Shown: positions 1 to 9,044 of the stretch, piece after piece
Position numbering within the stretch: the first letter of the stretch is position 1
How the letters are laid out: each line of letters begins with the position of its first letter
Source of the DNA: UBA9611 sp965237595
GTDB lineage: Bacteria; Chloroflexota; Dehalococcoidia; Lucifugimonadales; UBA3495
Assembly: GCA_965237595.1 (NCBI GenBank)
Contig: CBDEFY010000005.1
Location: 1 to 64,000, forward strand
Direction of reading: 5' to 3'
DNA: 64,000 nucleotides
Program-made: the position numbers and the translations under genes
Notes under the pieces: generated by a model
Databases searched by the model: none
The model's input: the letters and a program-made list of their open reading frames with translations, nothing else
Told to the model about the DNA's origin: nothing

Positions 1-1065
1 GGCAATCTCGCTGGAGCGGGAACGGACAATCAACCCGGCCACCAACGCCAGGTAATAGAGGAGTATCCCGGTAATCAGGAACACCACCAGGAACAGAGGC
101 ACCCTGGCCAGCAACAATTGCTCGTCAAAGCTGCGCAGCAGGTTGTCCAGCCGGATCGACCTGCTGGAATTTTTCAGACCGAAACCGATGTCTCTCTCGG
201 CCAGGAGGATTGTCTCTTGTAGTTCGTCCACGTCTCCGGCCCGTAGTACTTCCCGGTCCAGGTAGTAATACCAAGTGACATCGGTGTACAGCGTTGGATA
301 CTCGCCAAGCACCCGATTGATGACGGCCTCCTCACTGGTGAACATCGGCACAATGGTCCACCGGTCGTCCTTGATGCTAAAGTCCGATTGGACCCCGTAC
401 CAAAACTCGTCATCCGGATCGATACGCTCGAACACCCCGGCTATCCGCACCGGCATGGTGGGCGGGTCGATGAACGACGCCGCCGGGAAGATGTCCATCA
501 CCTCACCCACATCCAGGCCCAGCAGCTCCTGGCCCAACTCGTCCACCACGACGTCCACAGGAGTGCCCGTCGGCGCGGCGGCGTTCTGTGCCCCAGGCCA
601 ACTCCCCTGGATCAGCCTGACCCGGTCCGGCCCAAAACCCGACATGTAGATGATGGAACCCCTGGGACGTATCTCGTTGTCCAACTCCAGTTGGGGGTGA
701 CCCTGGAAGTAGAAGGTGGCGGTTTCAAAGATTCGCGCTTGGTCTTGCAGATACGGTTCGAACGGCTTGAACACCCGCTCTTGGGCGAATTCCAGCCGAT
801 TCTGATAGGCGGAGCGGCGTCCTTCAGGCGTGGCCGGTTCGTCCTGGCCGCTGAAAGACCGAATCCAGAAGTTGGCCTCCTCTGGGGGAGCTTGGCGCAG
901 CGCGTGGCGAAGGGCGGCGTTGGACAAAAGATCGGAGAATATTACGCCGCTGGCCATCAAGGCAACAGCCAGCAGGATGCCGCCGAAGAGCACGGCCTCC
1001 AACCGCCAGGCAGCCACGACTCTTCGCACGGCAATCACGTAAGCAAACCTAATCATGGCCATCAT
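1..1065 (-). CDS. FtsX-like ABC transporter permease (C-terminus outside window)
   Basis: Minus-strand frame open from an ATG at 1065 to the window edge, about 355 codons. The N-terminus has a membrane segment and the phrase ALRHAL, which is matched in the neighbour (GLRHTL). Near the left edge a second membrane segment reads LVVFLITGILLYYLALVAG and is followed by RSRSSEIA, the typical FtsX/MacB-like permease end of a transmembrane helix with its cytoplasmic loop. Its start overlaps the stop of the larger permease (TGATG at 1067-1063), so the two are translationally coupled and probably form a heterodimeric permease of an exporter or lipoprotein-release type ABC system. The ATPase is not in the window. 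Function is inferred from family only. Confidence 0.8.
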   Translation of the reverse strand, partial: MMAMIRFAYVIAVRRVVAAWRLEAVLFGGILLAVALMASGVIFSDLLSNAALRHALRQAPPEEANFWIRSFSGQDEPATPEGRRSAYQNRLEFAQERVFKPFEPYLQDQARIFETATFYFQGHPQLELDNEIRPRGSIIYMSGFGPDRVRLIQGSWPGAQNAAAPTGTPVDVVVDELGQELLGLDVGEVMDIFPAASFIDPPTMPVRIAGVFERIDPDDEFWYGVQSDFSIKDDRWTIVPMFTSEEAVINRVLGEYPTLYTDVTWYYYLDREVLRAGDVDELQETILLAERDIGFGLKNSSRSIRLDNLLRSFDEQLLLARVPLFLVVFLITGILLYYLALVAGLIVRSRSSEIA

Positions 1066-4000
1066 CAGGCGCCACCCCGCAAGACTTCGGCGGTGTTGAG
1101 CCGTCGGGCCGCCACCGTGGCGAAGACCACCGACAAGGCCGATGCCACCACCAATCCCGACAAGACCCCCGCCATCATCCAACCCCTTATGGACGGCGCC
1201 AGCGGCGGCACTGGGGCATCTCCTTGGGGCGTCAGGTCCACCAGCTCCAGTATTTCCAGACCCTGCCAGTAACCAATGGCTGCTCCGGCGGAGATGGCCA
1301 ACACGGCAACAATCAACCGCTCTGTCGCCAGGGACAGGAAAAACTGTCGCCGCGAGAAGCCCAGGACCCGGGCCACCGCCAAGTCCATCCGCCCCATCCG
1401 AATGGAGACCAAGGCGTGGAAGGTCAAGGTAAGCAGGACCGCAATTCCAATGGCCACCATGCTAAAGGCCGTGAGGCCGTCCCATCCCCCACCCGCCAGA
1501 GGGTTCCGCTCAGCCAACGCCGCCGCCGCCTCCCTGTCCCTGATGAAGACCACCCAGCGTAACACGTCCTCTATCTCGTCGATGACCTGCTGGCGGTCTG
1601 CACTCGGGTCCAGGGACACCCACATTTCGCCGGGCCGGTCCAGGCCGCTGATTGGCAGACGCCGCACATACTCCCGGTAGTCGGCCAGGTCCACCAAGAG
1701 AAACGGACCCCGGTCCGGGTACAGTGTCGGAAAGTGGCTTACGAGGCCCACAAACTGCACCGGCACGGCCAGATTGCCCTGCTTCACCCGGACCTGCTGC
1801 CTCAACTGGAAGCCCGGCCCGCCGACGGCCGGGATGGGGAACGGGCCCGGCGGCAAGTGGATGCCCCTTTGCGCGGCCGAGAACGGCTCCTGCCAGGAGA
1901 ACTGAAGGCCCGCTCCACCGCTTCGGGCGCTGTTGGCGTCCCGTTCGGCGAGGTCGTGAGTTCCGGCCTGGCTGGACAGCGGGACCCATCGGGCAAGACC
2001 CTCAAATCCCTCGATCACCAACCCATCCGGACCGGAGGACGGCCCGAACGCGGTGATATCGTCAAGATGCAGGACCCCCTCGGATAATCGGGCGGATGTG
2101 CTGGTGGTGAAGAAGATGGAAACCAGTTCAAAGGGCGGCGATACTATGGTTGAGGTGGAGGGAAGGTCGCCGGTAAATAATCTCCATAGGTCATCCGCCG
2201 CCTCAGAGCCATCGGAGACCCGTTCGTCTAGACCAAATATGCTGCCCATGGGGATGGAACGGTAATCGCCGGTGGCCGTCATTACCCTCCCCCAGACGGT
2301 CACGTCGGCGCGCAGGTCCGGCCCGGCGAAGCCGCTGGTGTCCACCCACACTCCCAGCGACACGGCGTCTTCGGGCAGAGGGATGCCGGTGCCAGCGAGG
2401 TTGGACGGCAAAGGCCGGGGCCTGAGCAGCCTGCTAATCTCCTGCAGGCCTCCGGGCGAAAAGTCATCCCGAAACCACGCGGCCTCGACCAAGGCCCTGG
2501 GCTCTACCGCCAGCAGTTGCACGCTCCCCCGATGCGTGTCCTCCAGTGTCCCAACCGGCTCGCGGAGTACCGAGCTGACCGCCGTCACGCCAGCGATCCT
2601 TCCCAGTTTCTCCGGCCCATCGGCCGAAATGGCCGCACTGCTCACCACCATATCTCCGCCCACCCTGTAGCGGGCTTGGTCACTCTGGCTCTGGGACAAG
2701 CTGGACTGAAAGACGGCACCAAATACCCCCAGCGCCGCCGCCAGCATCAGGATAATCGCCAGGGAGCCGTGGGGAATCGGATCGCGGGCCAACCGCACAA
2801 GGGAGAATTGGAACCAGGCCGCGCCGGCGCGTGTTCCGGCCCAGGCCAGAATCCGGACCACCAAAGGCAGCACGCGCAGCAGCAAGACGGCCGCAGCAAA
2901 GAGTCCCATCGCCGGGCCCAGGACCAGGGTCGGGTCCACGTTCAATCCCTGGGACGCCAGTTCCTCGGCCACGAACCCGTCCCTGCCACGCACCTGGTAC
3001 CAAATTACGGCCACGACCAGCACGGCCAAGATGTCCAGATAATACCGGTGCAGGAATGGGACCGACGGCGGTCTGGCCCGGGATAGCATGGCCTCTAACG
3101 TGCCCATTCTCGCCCGGCCTGCGGCGGTGGTCACCAGCACCAACAGGGCCAACACACCCCCTAAAGCCCCCATCCAGAACATGTCGCCGGCCAGCCCCAA
3201 GGGCAGAGGACTGGCGAACTCGCCCCTGGGGTTAATGGTGTCCAAAAGGAGAAACTTCACAATGGCCCAGGCCAAGAATGGGCCGGCTATCATGGCGGCC
3301 AGGGCAACAGCACCCTCCGCCATAGCCAACACACCGCCCACCTGGACTACGCTTGCGCCCCGGCTGCGGAGCAGGCCTGCTTCTTCTGCCTGGCTGCGGC
3401 CCAGGACTCCGGTGATGAGCGCAAGGAAATAAAGGACCACCACCACGACTATGGATAGGTAAAGATAGAGGGGCACCCTGGCCAGGGTCAGCGACTGTTG
3501 GAACTCGTCTACCGTGCGGCCTAGTCGGCTCAGCACCAGGGTGCGCGGGTAAGTCTTGTTCAGGTCGGTCTCCAGGCCCAGTACCTGCCGCTTCACCTCC
3601 TCGGCGTTGCTTGCGGTTAGGTAACCGGTGTCAAGGAACAAGTAAAACCCGAAGTCGCCCACCAAATTCGGATAGCGGGCGCCTACGCCCAGGAAAAAAT
3701 CCTCTTCCGTTACAAACAAAGGCACCGACAACAACTCGCCAACGACCCCGGGGTCAAAATAGATTGCCGACCCCATCCAGTATTCCTCGAGGGCGTCGAT
3801 GGGCTCGGCCAGGCCTACCACCCTGAGGGCGATACGCTCCGACGATCCCCGGAGGGGCGCCAAGAATATCCGGTCTCCGACATTATGTCCCAACTGTCTG
3901 GACGTCCCAACGCCGATTACAATTTCGATGTCGCCCTGTTCCGCGGCGCTCCCGCTTTCGGGCCAGCGGCCTTCGGTGAGTCTGGTGTGCTCAGCGAAGC

Positions 4001-4400
4001 CGGTGAGGAAGAAGAGGCGGCCCATGGGAACGTCGCGGACCGGCGATGTGGGTGTGTTCAACAGGGGAATATTGGGCTGAGTGCGTCCAAACCGTTCGGT
4101 GCCCCGCAACACCTCGACGAGGCGGTCATTTGACGCCTCTTGGAACAGGCTTTGCAGGGTCAGGTAATCGGCGCGTCCCAGGGGCCGGTTCTGGGCCGTG
4201 ACATGAACATTAAGAGCTTCGGGGCTGAACGACGCGAGAGTGTGGCGCAGACCTGCCTCTCCCAGGGCTCGGGAGTACAGGGCCCCGGTGGACATGATGG
4301 TGACCGAAGCGAGGATCCCAAAAGATGTGACCGCCAGCAATAGCCAGGATTGTCGCAGCCGCCGACGCAACAACCAGTAGACCAGCGACAAAAGCTGCAT
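1065..4400 (-). CDS. Large FtsX-like ABC transporter permease
   Basis: A 1111-residue membrane protein. It has an N-terminal helix (about residues 15-40), a long extracytoplasmic domain, a cluster of helices around 310-540 (including LYFLALITGVLG followed by LLRSRGAS, the FtsX core), a second large extracytoplasmic domain, and three C-terminal helices ending in VVFATVAARRLNTAEVLRG. That is the duplicated layout of predicted ABC permeases that move lipids or lipoproteins across the envelope rather than of small FtsX. ATG start at 4400; the stop overlaps the next permease gene by one base. The substrate cannot be told from sequence. Confidence 0.85.
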   Translation of the reverse strand: MQLLSLVYWLLRRRLRQSWLLLAVTSFGILASVTIMSTGALYSRALGEAGLRHTLASFSPEALNVHVTAQNRPLGRADYLTLQSLFQEASNDRLVEVLRGTERFGRTQPNIPLLNTPTSPVRDVPMGRLFFLTGFAEHTRLTEGRWPESGSAAEQGDIEIVIGVGTSRQLGHNVGDRIFLAPLRGSSERIALRVVGLAEPIDALEEYWMGSAIYFDPGVVGELLSVPLFVTEEDFFLGVGARYPNLVGDFGFYLFLDTGYLTASNAEEVKRQVLGLETDLNKTYPRTLVLSRLGRTVDEFQQSLTLARVPLYLYLSIVVVVVLYFLALITGVLGRSQAEEAGLLRSRGASVVQVGGVLAMAEGAVALAAMIAGPFLAWAIVKFLLLDTINPRGEFASPLPLGLAGDMFWMGALGGVLALLVLVTTAAGRARMGTLEAMLSRARPPSVPFLHRYYLDILAVLVVAVIWYQVRGRDGFVAEELASQGLNVDPTLVLGPAMGLFAAAVLLLRVLPLVVRILAWAGTRAGAAWFQFSLVRLARDPIPHGSLAIILMLAAALGVFGAVFQSSLSQSQSDQARYRVGGDMVVSSAAISADGPEKLGRIAGVTAVSSVLREPVGTLEDTHRGSVQLLAVEPRALVEAAWFRDDFSPGGLQEISRLLRPRPLPSNLAGTGIPLPEDAVSLGVWVDTSGFAGPDLRADVTVWGRVMTATGDYRSIPMGSIFGLDERVSDGSEAADDLWRLFTGDLPSTSTIVSPPFELVSIFFTTSTSARLSEGVLHLDDITAFGPSSGPDGLVIEGFEGLARWVPLSSQAGTHDLAERDANSARSGGAGLQFSWQEPFSAAQRGIHLPPGPFPIPAVGGPGFQLRQQVRVKQGNLAVPVQFVGLVSHFPTLYPDRGPFLLVDLADYREYVRRLPISGLDRPGEMWVSLDPSADRQQVIDEIEDVLRWVVFIRDREAAAALAERNPLAGGGWDGLTAFSMVAIGIAVLLTLTFHALVSIRMGRMDLAVARVLGFSRRQFFLSLATERLIVAVLAISAGAAIGYWQGLEILELVDLTPQGDAPVPPLAPSIRGWMMAGVLSGLVVASALSVVFATVAARRLNTAEVLRGGA

Positions 4401-4626
4401 GGAGCTTAGCGGCCCTCCCGGTCACAGGCGAAAGCTGGTCCCTTGGGCGTGGCCTTCACGGCGGGCCATGACCCTCTAGTCCTTCGATTTTTGAAATTTG
4501 ACATCACAGCGTTGGATTATACGACGTTAGGCGCGTTTCCGGATTATGGCGGCTTAAATGGCCGGATATTTTTCTTCTAGCAGCCAAACGCCTCTGAGGA
4601 ACCGATTGAGACTGAATCAGTGATGA

Positions 4627-4679
4627 AGGAAATCCCCCTTAATCCCCCTTCACGAAAGGGGGATTAAGGGGGATTTCCT
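4627..4679. repeat. Perfect 24-bp inverted repeat in the 444-bp gap 4401-4844
   Basis: Arms at 4627-4650 and 4656-4679 are exact reverse complements with a 5-nt loop (CACGA). Each arm itself contains a tandem pair of the unit AATCCCCCTT. It lies between the divergent permease operon and a decayed SDR gene, so it does not obviously end either transcript. It resembles a dispersed palindromic repeat more than an ordinary terminator, since there is no T-run. The rest of the gap shows no gene that I can support. Confidence 0.8.
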
Positions 4680-4844
4680 CTCATGGGACAAGCTGGTTAA
4701 GCCGGAAAACCGCGAAGAACGCGGGGTCACTGCGAATAAAGCAAGGCCCCATGTTATAACCCTGGCCACCGGTCGAAGGTGCGGAACAAACGTGCCTGAA
4801 ACCCCAACAACCGACCCTTTATTCGCGGTCCAACCATTAGGCGT

Positions 4845-5551
4845 TTGGATGGCAAGACAGCCTTGGTCACCGGCTCGGGTCGCAACACCGGGCGGGCCAT
4901 TATCCTGAAGCTGGCCGAGGAAGGCGCCAATGTCGTCAATGCCGGGAGCAATAAGGAAGAAACGGGATCGGTGGCCGCAGAGGCCCGCGCCTTGGGCGTC
5001 GAGGCCCTGCCCTTCGTGGCCGACGTTTCAGACCACCAGCAGGTGACCAGTAGATCCACACCGCCATCCGGCCCCACAAGCCCTTCACCGAGGTCACACG
5101 GCACGACTGGGAATTGGTCCGGGGCGTGGTGCTGGACGGGGCATTCTACTGCGCCCATGCGGCCATCCCGTCCATGGAGAAGAACGGCTACGGGAGGGTG
5201 GGTGTTCTTCACCGGGGACGGCGCGTTCAAGGGCTCGGCCCAACGCGCTCACGTGCCCGCGGCCAAGATGGGGATCATCGGTCTGGCCAGGGGGTTGGCC
5301 AGGGGGTTGGCCTCGGAGTTCGCGCCCAAGAACATCCGGGTGAACGTCATCTCTCCGGGCCGCATCGACACCACCAGAGACCTGACTTGGTATCCCCAGG
5401 GCGGGATACTCGAGACGTCCGACATCCCGGTGGGACGCCTGGGTTCGGTGAACTATATAGCTCGGCCTGCATGTTCCTGGTCACCGGCGAGTGCGGCTTC
5501 ATGACCGGCCAGACACTACACGTAAACGGGGGGACCGACTTCTTCTCGGCC
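4845..5551 (+). pseudogene. Decayed short-chain dehydrogenase/reductase (SDR)
   Basis: A TTG-started frame opens with the SDR nucleotide-binding motif (TALVTGSGRNTG). At about 5050 the homology jumps to another frame (IRPHKPFTEV, DGAFYCAHAAIPSME), returns at about 5200 (VFFTGDGAFKGS, NIRVNVISPGRIDT), and shifts again at about 5460 (MFLVTGECGFMTGQTLHVNGG). The stretch that should hold NNAG is deleted, and the position four residues before the AAK lysine is not Tyr. There is also a tandem duplication GLARGLARGL. Several frameshifts plus an internal deletion mean no working enzyme. The 3' end abuts the convergent CoA-transferase gene. Confidence 0.8.
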
Positions 5552-6226
5552 CTAACTCCTGAACCGGAACTCTTTCAGGTCGCCGGGGATGATGAGCTTG
5601 GCCTCGGTCTGTTCCTGGATTTCTTCGGGGGCCCAGCCAGGGGCGTGCTCGATCAGTTTGAATCCCTGGGGCGTGAGCTCAAATAGGCCCAGGTCGGTAA
5701 CCAGCATCTTCACCACACCGGGTGCGGTGATGGGCAAGGTGCACTTTTTCAGTAACTTGGGTTCGCCGTCCCGGGTGGTGTGCTCCATTGCAATGAACAC
5801 CCGCTTGGCGCCGGCCGCCAGGTCCATGGCCCCGCCGATGCCACCGCCTTTGCGGCTGGGGATGCGCCAGTTGGCGAAATCGCCGTTCTCCGCGACCTCA
5901 TAAGCTCCCATCACGGTGACGTCAATCATGCCGCCGCGAATCATCATGAAGGAGTCGGCATGGTGCACACAGGCCATACCGGGCCGGGGGGTAATCTTCT
6001 GTCCGCCGGCGTTAACCAGGTGCCGGTCCTCCTCCCCTTCCTTGGCCAATGGGCCGTATCCGACCACTCCGTTCTCGGCGTGATTTATGATTTCTTTGTC
6101 AGGGTCGGAATAGTTGGAGCACAGCGTGGGCATCCCAACGCCCAAGTTAACAATCCAGCCGTCTTGAAATTCCATGGCCAGCCGGTCGCACATTGCCTGT
6201 CTTTCGAGTTTCACCTTTTCGGCCAT
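5552..6226 (-). CDS. CoA-transferase subunit B (3-oxoacid CoA-transferase type)
   Basis: 224 residues, the usual length of a beta subunit. The catalytic glutamate is in NHAENGVVG (E51), which forms the covalent glutamyl-CoA intermediate in this family. Other family landmarks are NLGVGMPT near the start and GGAMDLAAGAKRVFIAMEHT in the middle. It follows the A-subunit gene by 63 bp on the same strand, so the two form an operon encoding a heterodimeric enzyme that moves CoA between acyl groups. The acyl substrate (3-oxoacid, 3-oxoadipate or other) cannot be decided here. Confidence 0.92.
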   Translation of the reverse strand: MAEKVKLERQAMCDRLAMEFQDGWIVNLGVGMPTLCSNYSDPDKEIINHAENGVVGYGPLAKEGEEDRHLVNAGGQKITPRPGMACVHHADSFMMIRGGMIDVTVMGAYEVAENGDFANWRIPSRKGGGIGGAMDLAAGAKRVFIAMEHTTRDGEPKLLKKCTLPITAPGVVKMLVTDLGLFELTPQGFKLIEHAPGWAPEEIQEQTEAKLIIPGDLKEFRFRS

Positions 6227-6289
6227 TACAGATCTCCGTGATTGAGCCGTCAGCCAGCCGTCCGTTTAATACTGAAGGCTGATTGCTTC

Positions 6290-6988
6290 TTAGTCCCAGA
6301 TGCCGTCTTCGGGGATACACACCAGCCGGTCAACGTAGATCCCCGGCACGTGGATGGCGTCGGGGTCCAGTTCGCCAGCTTCGACTATTCCGTTCTCCAC
6401 TTCAACTATGGTGGTGGCGGCCGCCATGGCCATCAGCGGGTTGAAGTTGCGTTGGGTCAGCCGGAAGATCAGATTGCCCAGGGTGTCGGCCTTCCAGGCT
6501 CGAATCAGTCCGTAGTCGCCGGGCAAAGGGTGCTCCAACACATGCATTCGACCGTTGATCTCCCGGTGCTCTTTACCTTCAGCCAACTCAGTTCCAACCG
6601 AAGTCGGGGTGTAGAAACCGCCGATGCCGGCGGCGGCGATGCGGAGCCGCTCCGCCAGGGTGCCCTGGGGCACCAACTCGGCGTCAATCTCATCATTGTT
6701 GTACATCCGGGTGAAGGGCGTTACCTGGGACGGGTGGGTGGAGGCCGTGAAGGCGCAAATCATCTTCTTGATCTGCCCGGCCTCGATCAGCGTGCCGATG
6801 TCCACCAGTTCGTCCACCGTCCCGGCGTTGTTGGACACTGCGGTCAGTCCTTTGGCCCCCTGGCGGTTGAGGGCCGCCAGCAGGTTCCTGGGCACGCCCA
6901 CGCCGCCGAACCCGGGGCTAAATATCGTAACGCCGTCGGGAATATCCGCCACGGCATCATCCATGCTTCCATAGATCTTGTTCTTCAT
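6290..6988 (-). CDS. CoA-transferase subunit A
   Basis: 232 residues. The N-terminal glycine-rich signature GFGGVGVPRNLLAAL is characteristic of alpha subunits and helps form the oxyanion hole. TAVSNNAG and LVPQGTLAERLRIA are further conserved blocks. It is the first gene of a two-gene operon with the B subunit downstream. ATG start at 6988 (MKNKIYGS). Confidence 0.92.
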   Translation of the reverse strand: MKNKIYGSMDDAVADIPDGVTIFSPGFGGVGVPRNLLAALNRQGAKGLTAVSNNAGTVDELVDIGTLIEAGQIKKMICAFTASTHPSQVTPFTRMYNNDEIDAELVPQGTLAERLRIAAAGIGGFYTPTSVGTELAEGKEHREINGRMHVLEHPLPGDYGLIRAWKADTLGNLIFRLTQRNFNPLMAMAAATTIVEVENGIVEAGELDPDAIHVPGIYVDRLVCIPEDGIWD

Positions 6989-7009
6989 GAATTACCCTGT
7001 TCTAACTAA

Positions 7010-7051
7010 GGCTCCGCTTTGGGGGCTCCGCTTTGGGGGCTCCACATTGGG
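7010..7051. repeat. Three 14-bp tandem repeats upstream of the CoA-transferase operon
   Basis: The unit GGCTCCGCTTTGGG occurs at 7010-7023 and 7024-7037, and a diverged copy (GGCTCCACATTGGG) at 7038-7051. They sit just upstream of the CoA-transferase start at 6988, in the divergent gap with the BNR-repeat gene, so a regulatory role is possible but not shown. Confidence 0.7.
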
Positions 7052-7222
7052 CGGTGATCGCCAACGGATGGCAAGGCCCTGGCGTTGGCGTGTTAAATAC
7101 TACCTCAGACTAATGCGGCACGCCATAGCCCCGGCTTTCCAAATCCGACTTGACATCTGAGTGTAATATACCAAGAATTCATGTATCTTAATCTCGGATA
7201 CTGTTAGGGCTGGAGGTACGCT

Positions 7223-8281
7223 ATGGCAACCTCAGATCACCGGACATACGTTTACGTCGGACTGGCAGGAGAAGGCGATTACATCGGCGAAGGCGGCATC
7301 CTGCGCCGCGCCGACGGAGAAGAAGAGTGGAAGGACATCTCCAAAGGCCTCCCGTCCAACCCTCAGGTCCGGGCCTTGGCTATACGGCCCGACGACCCCA
7401 AGGTCGTTTATGCCGGCACCCACCAAGGAGTTTTCCGGTCGGACGACCGGGGTGAGCACTGGGAAGCTTTGGAAGAGCCCGGCCCCGGGAAAGAGGTCTG
7501 GTCGCTGGCCATCCACCCTAAAAACCCGGACGTGATTTTCGCCGGATACGACCCCTGCTCCATCTCGCGTTCTCAGGACGGCGGGGCCACCTGGGAAAAG
7601 ATGGACACCAGCAAGGTGGTCCACCCCCACATCACGACCTATATGCCGCCCACTGGCAAGCGGGTCATCGGCATGGCCATCGACCCTTCCGACACCAAGG
7701 AAATGTACGCCGCCATCGAGGTCGGCGGCTTGCTGGCCAGCCGCGACGGCGGCGAAAGCTGGGTCTCGATTATTGACGGCCCATACGTGCGTAACAACAC
7801 CCTGGACCTGCACCAAGTCGAGGTCAGCGCCGCCGCTCCGGGCACCGTCCACATCGCCACCCAGACCGCCATGTTCCGCAGCAGGGACAGGGGCGTCCGG
7901 TGGGAACATGTGCAGGTGGATGAGATGTTCCCCGGCGGTTCCTACTGCCGAGATCTGCTGGTGGCTCCCGACGACCCCAAGACCATCTACCTGGCAGCCG
8001 GCGCCGGCGGCGGGGCCGCGCCTCCGGACACGGTCCAAGAGGGCGCCCTTTTCCGCAGCCGCGACGTGGGCGAGACCTGGGATAGGCTGGACCTGGGAGA
8101 GACCGTGCCGGGCCGCATGATGCAGATCGCCATTGACAGCGCCGCTCCGGACCACATCTACTGCGCGGCCTACAGCGGCGAGGTCTACAGCAGCTCCGAC
8201 GGCGGCAGCAACTGGACTAAGAGCACGCTCCCAGCGGAGTCCTCCCGGTATCTGCACGTGTATCCCATGGTCTGCGGTTAG
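7223..8281 (+). CDS. BNR/Asp-box beta-propeller protein (sialidase/VPS10-like repeats)
   Basis: 352 residues containing at least six Asp-box motifs of the S-x-D-x-G-x-x-W type: SDDRGEHW, SQDGGATW, SRDGGESW, SRDRGVRW, SRDVGETW and SSDGGSNW. They are spaced at about 50 residues, as in a beta-propeller. No signal peptide is visible, so it is probably cytoplasmic, and no sialidase catalytic residues can be assigned. ATG start is preceded by GGAGG at 7212-7216. Such proteins are often mislabelled as glycosyl hydrolases; the role is unknown. Confidence 0.8.
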   Translation: MATSDHRTYVYVGLAGEGDYIGEGGILRRADGEEEWKDISKGLPSNPQVRALAIRPDDPKVVYAGTHQGVFRSDDRGEHWEALEEPGPGKEVWSLAIHPKNPDVIFAGYDPCSISRSQDGGATWEKMDTSKVVHPHITTYMPPTGKRVIGMAIDPSDTKEMYAAIEVGGLLASRDGGESWVSIIDGPYVRNNTLDLHQVEVSAAAPGTVHIATQTAMFRSRDRGVRWEHVQVDEMFPGGSYCRDLLVAPDDPKTIYLAAGAGGGAAPPDTVQEGALFRSRDVGETWDRLDLGETVPGRMMQIAIDSAAPDHIYCAAYSGEVYSSSDGGSNWTKSTLPAESSRYLHVYPMVCG

Positions 8282-8410
8282 TCCTCCCGGCCTCGGTCAG
8301 AATAAAATCCGCCATAACTAAATCAGGCGTCTGGACATCGGGCAAAGAGCCCTAGAATCTCTTTGCCCTACACGCATGTTCATCCAACAGGAGACTGGCA
8401 GGAGACTGGT

Positions 8411-9034
8411 TTGACAAGTTCTTCGATCGACCGGGCGACCTACAGCGTCGGCGAAAGCGCACTGGACCTCATGGTCTTGGAGAAGGCTGAGTTCCCGGAA
8501 CCGTTCCAACGTCATCAGGTGATCCGGGAAGGAACCCTCGATAACGATACCCTGGCCCAGAACGGGTTTGAAGGAAGCACCGCCGAGCGTTTTAGGCAGG
8601 CCGGACGGGTGACCGGCGTCATGCGGGAGCTGGGACCCACGTCCAACATGGCCATGGCAGACGGGTTCGATTTCATGGCGGCATCGGTGGTCCACCTGTT
8701 CGACACCCCGGACTCGGTCCACGGGTGGATGCACGACATCTTTCTGAAGGACTTTGAAGACCGGGTCGGCGAGAGCGTGGGCCAGGGTCACCAATTGGTG
8801 TCGGCGACCCGTTTAGAACCCAGTGGATTCTTCGACGAGTCGGTGGGCCTCAGGGTTCTACAGGGCGGGGCCGACGGCCTGATATCCTCGACGGTGGTGG
8901 ACTTCCGGGTGGGCCGCCTACTGGGGGTGGTCTTCATCGGCGTCGTCGGCGACCACGACCGCCTCGACCAAGTGATGCAGCTCGGCCAGACCCTGGAAAA
9001 ACGCATGGTCAGAATAGTCTTGGGCTCGGGGTAG
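8411..9034 (+). CDS. Hypothetical protein
   Basis: I do not recognise a family with certainty. The TTG at 8411 is preferred over an in-frame upstream start because AGGAG at 8400-8404 sits 6 nt before it. The product of about 207 residues begins TSSSIDRATYSVGESALD, contains RVTGVMREL, and ends with an amphipathic block (FRVGRLLGVVFIGVVGDHDR followed by LGQTLEKRM). That layout resembles uncharacterised LpqN-like or substrate-sensing extracytoplasmic proteins, but no signal peptide is present. It lies between the BNR protein and a convergent oxidoreductase. Confidence 0.6.
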   Translation: MTSSSIDRATYSVGESALDLMVLEKAEFPEPFQRHQVIREGTLDNDTLAQNGFEGSTAERFRQAGRVTGVMRELGPTSNMAMADGFDFMAASVVHLFDTPDSVHGWMHDIFLKDFEDRVGESVGQGHQLVSATRLEPSGFFDESVGLRVLQGGADGLISSTVVDFRVGRLLGVVFIGVVGDHDRLDQVMQLGQTLEKRMVRIVLGSG

Positions 9035-9044
9035 GGGGCTCAGG

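Noticed and set aside
6242..7009. 255-codon plus-strand ORF over the CoA-transferase A subunit
   Set aside because: Antisense shadow of a clearly conserved enzyme.
7150..7180. Promoter for the BNR-repeat gene based on TTGACA at 7150-7155
   Set aside because: No acceptable -10 hexamer occurs at 16-18 bp spacing; TAATAT is much too close.
7232..8257. 341-codon ORF on the minus strand over the BNR-repeat gene
   Set aside because: It is antisense to a gene with six Asp-box motifs and reads as low-complexity Ala/Gly/Val/Asp; a GC-rich shadow.
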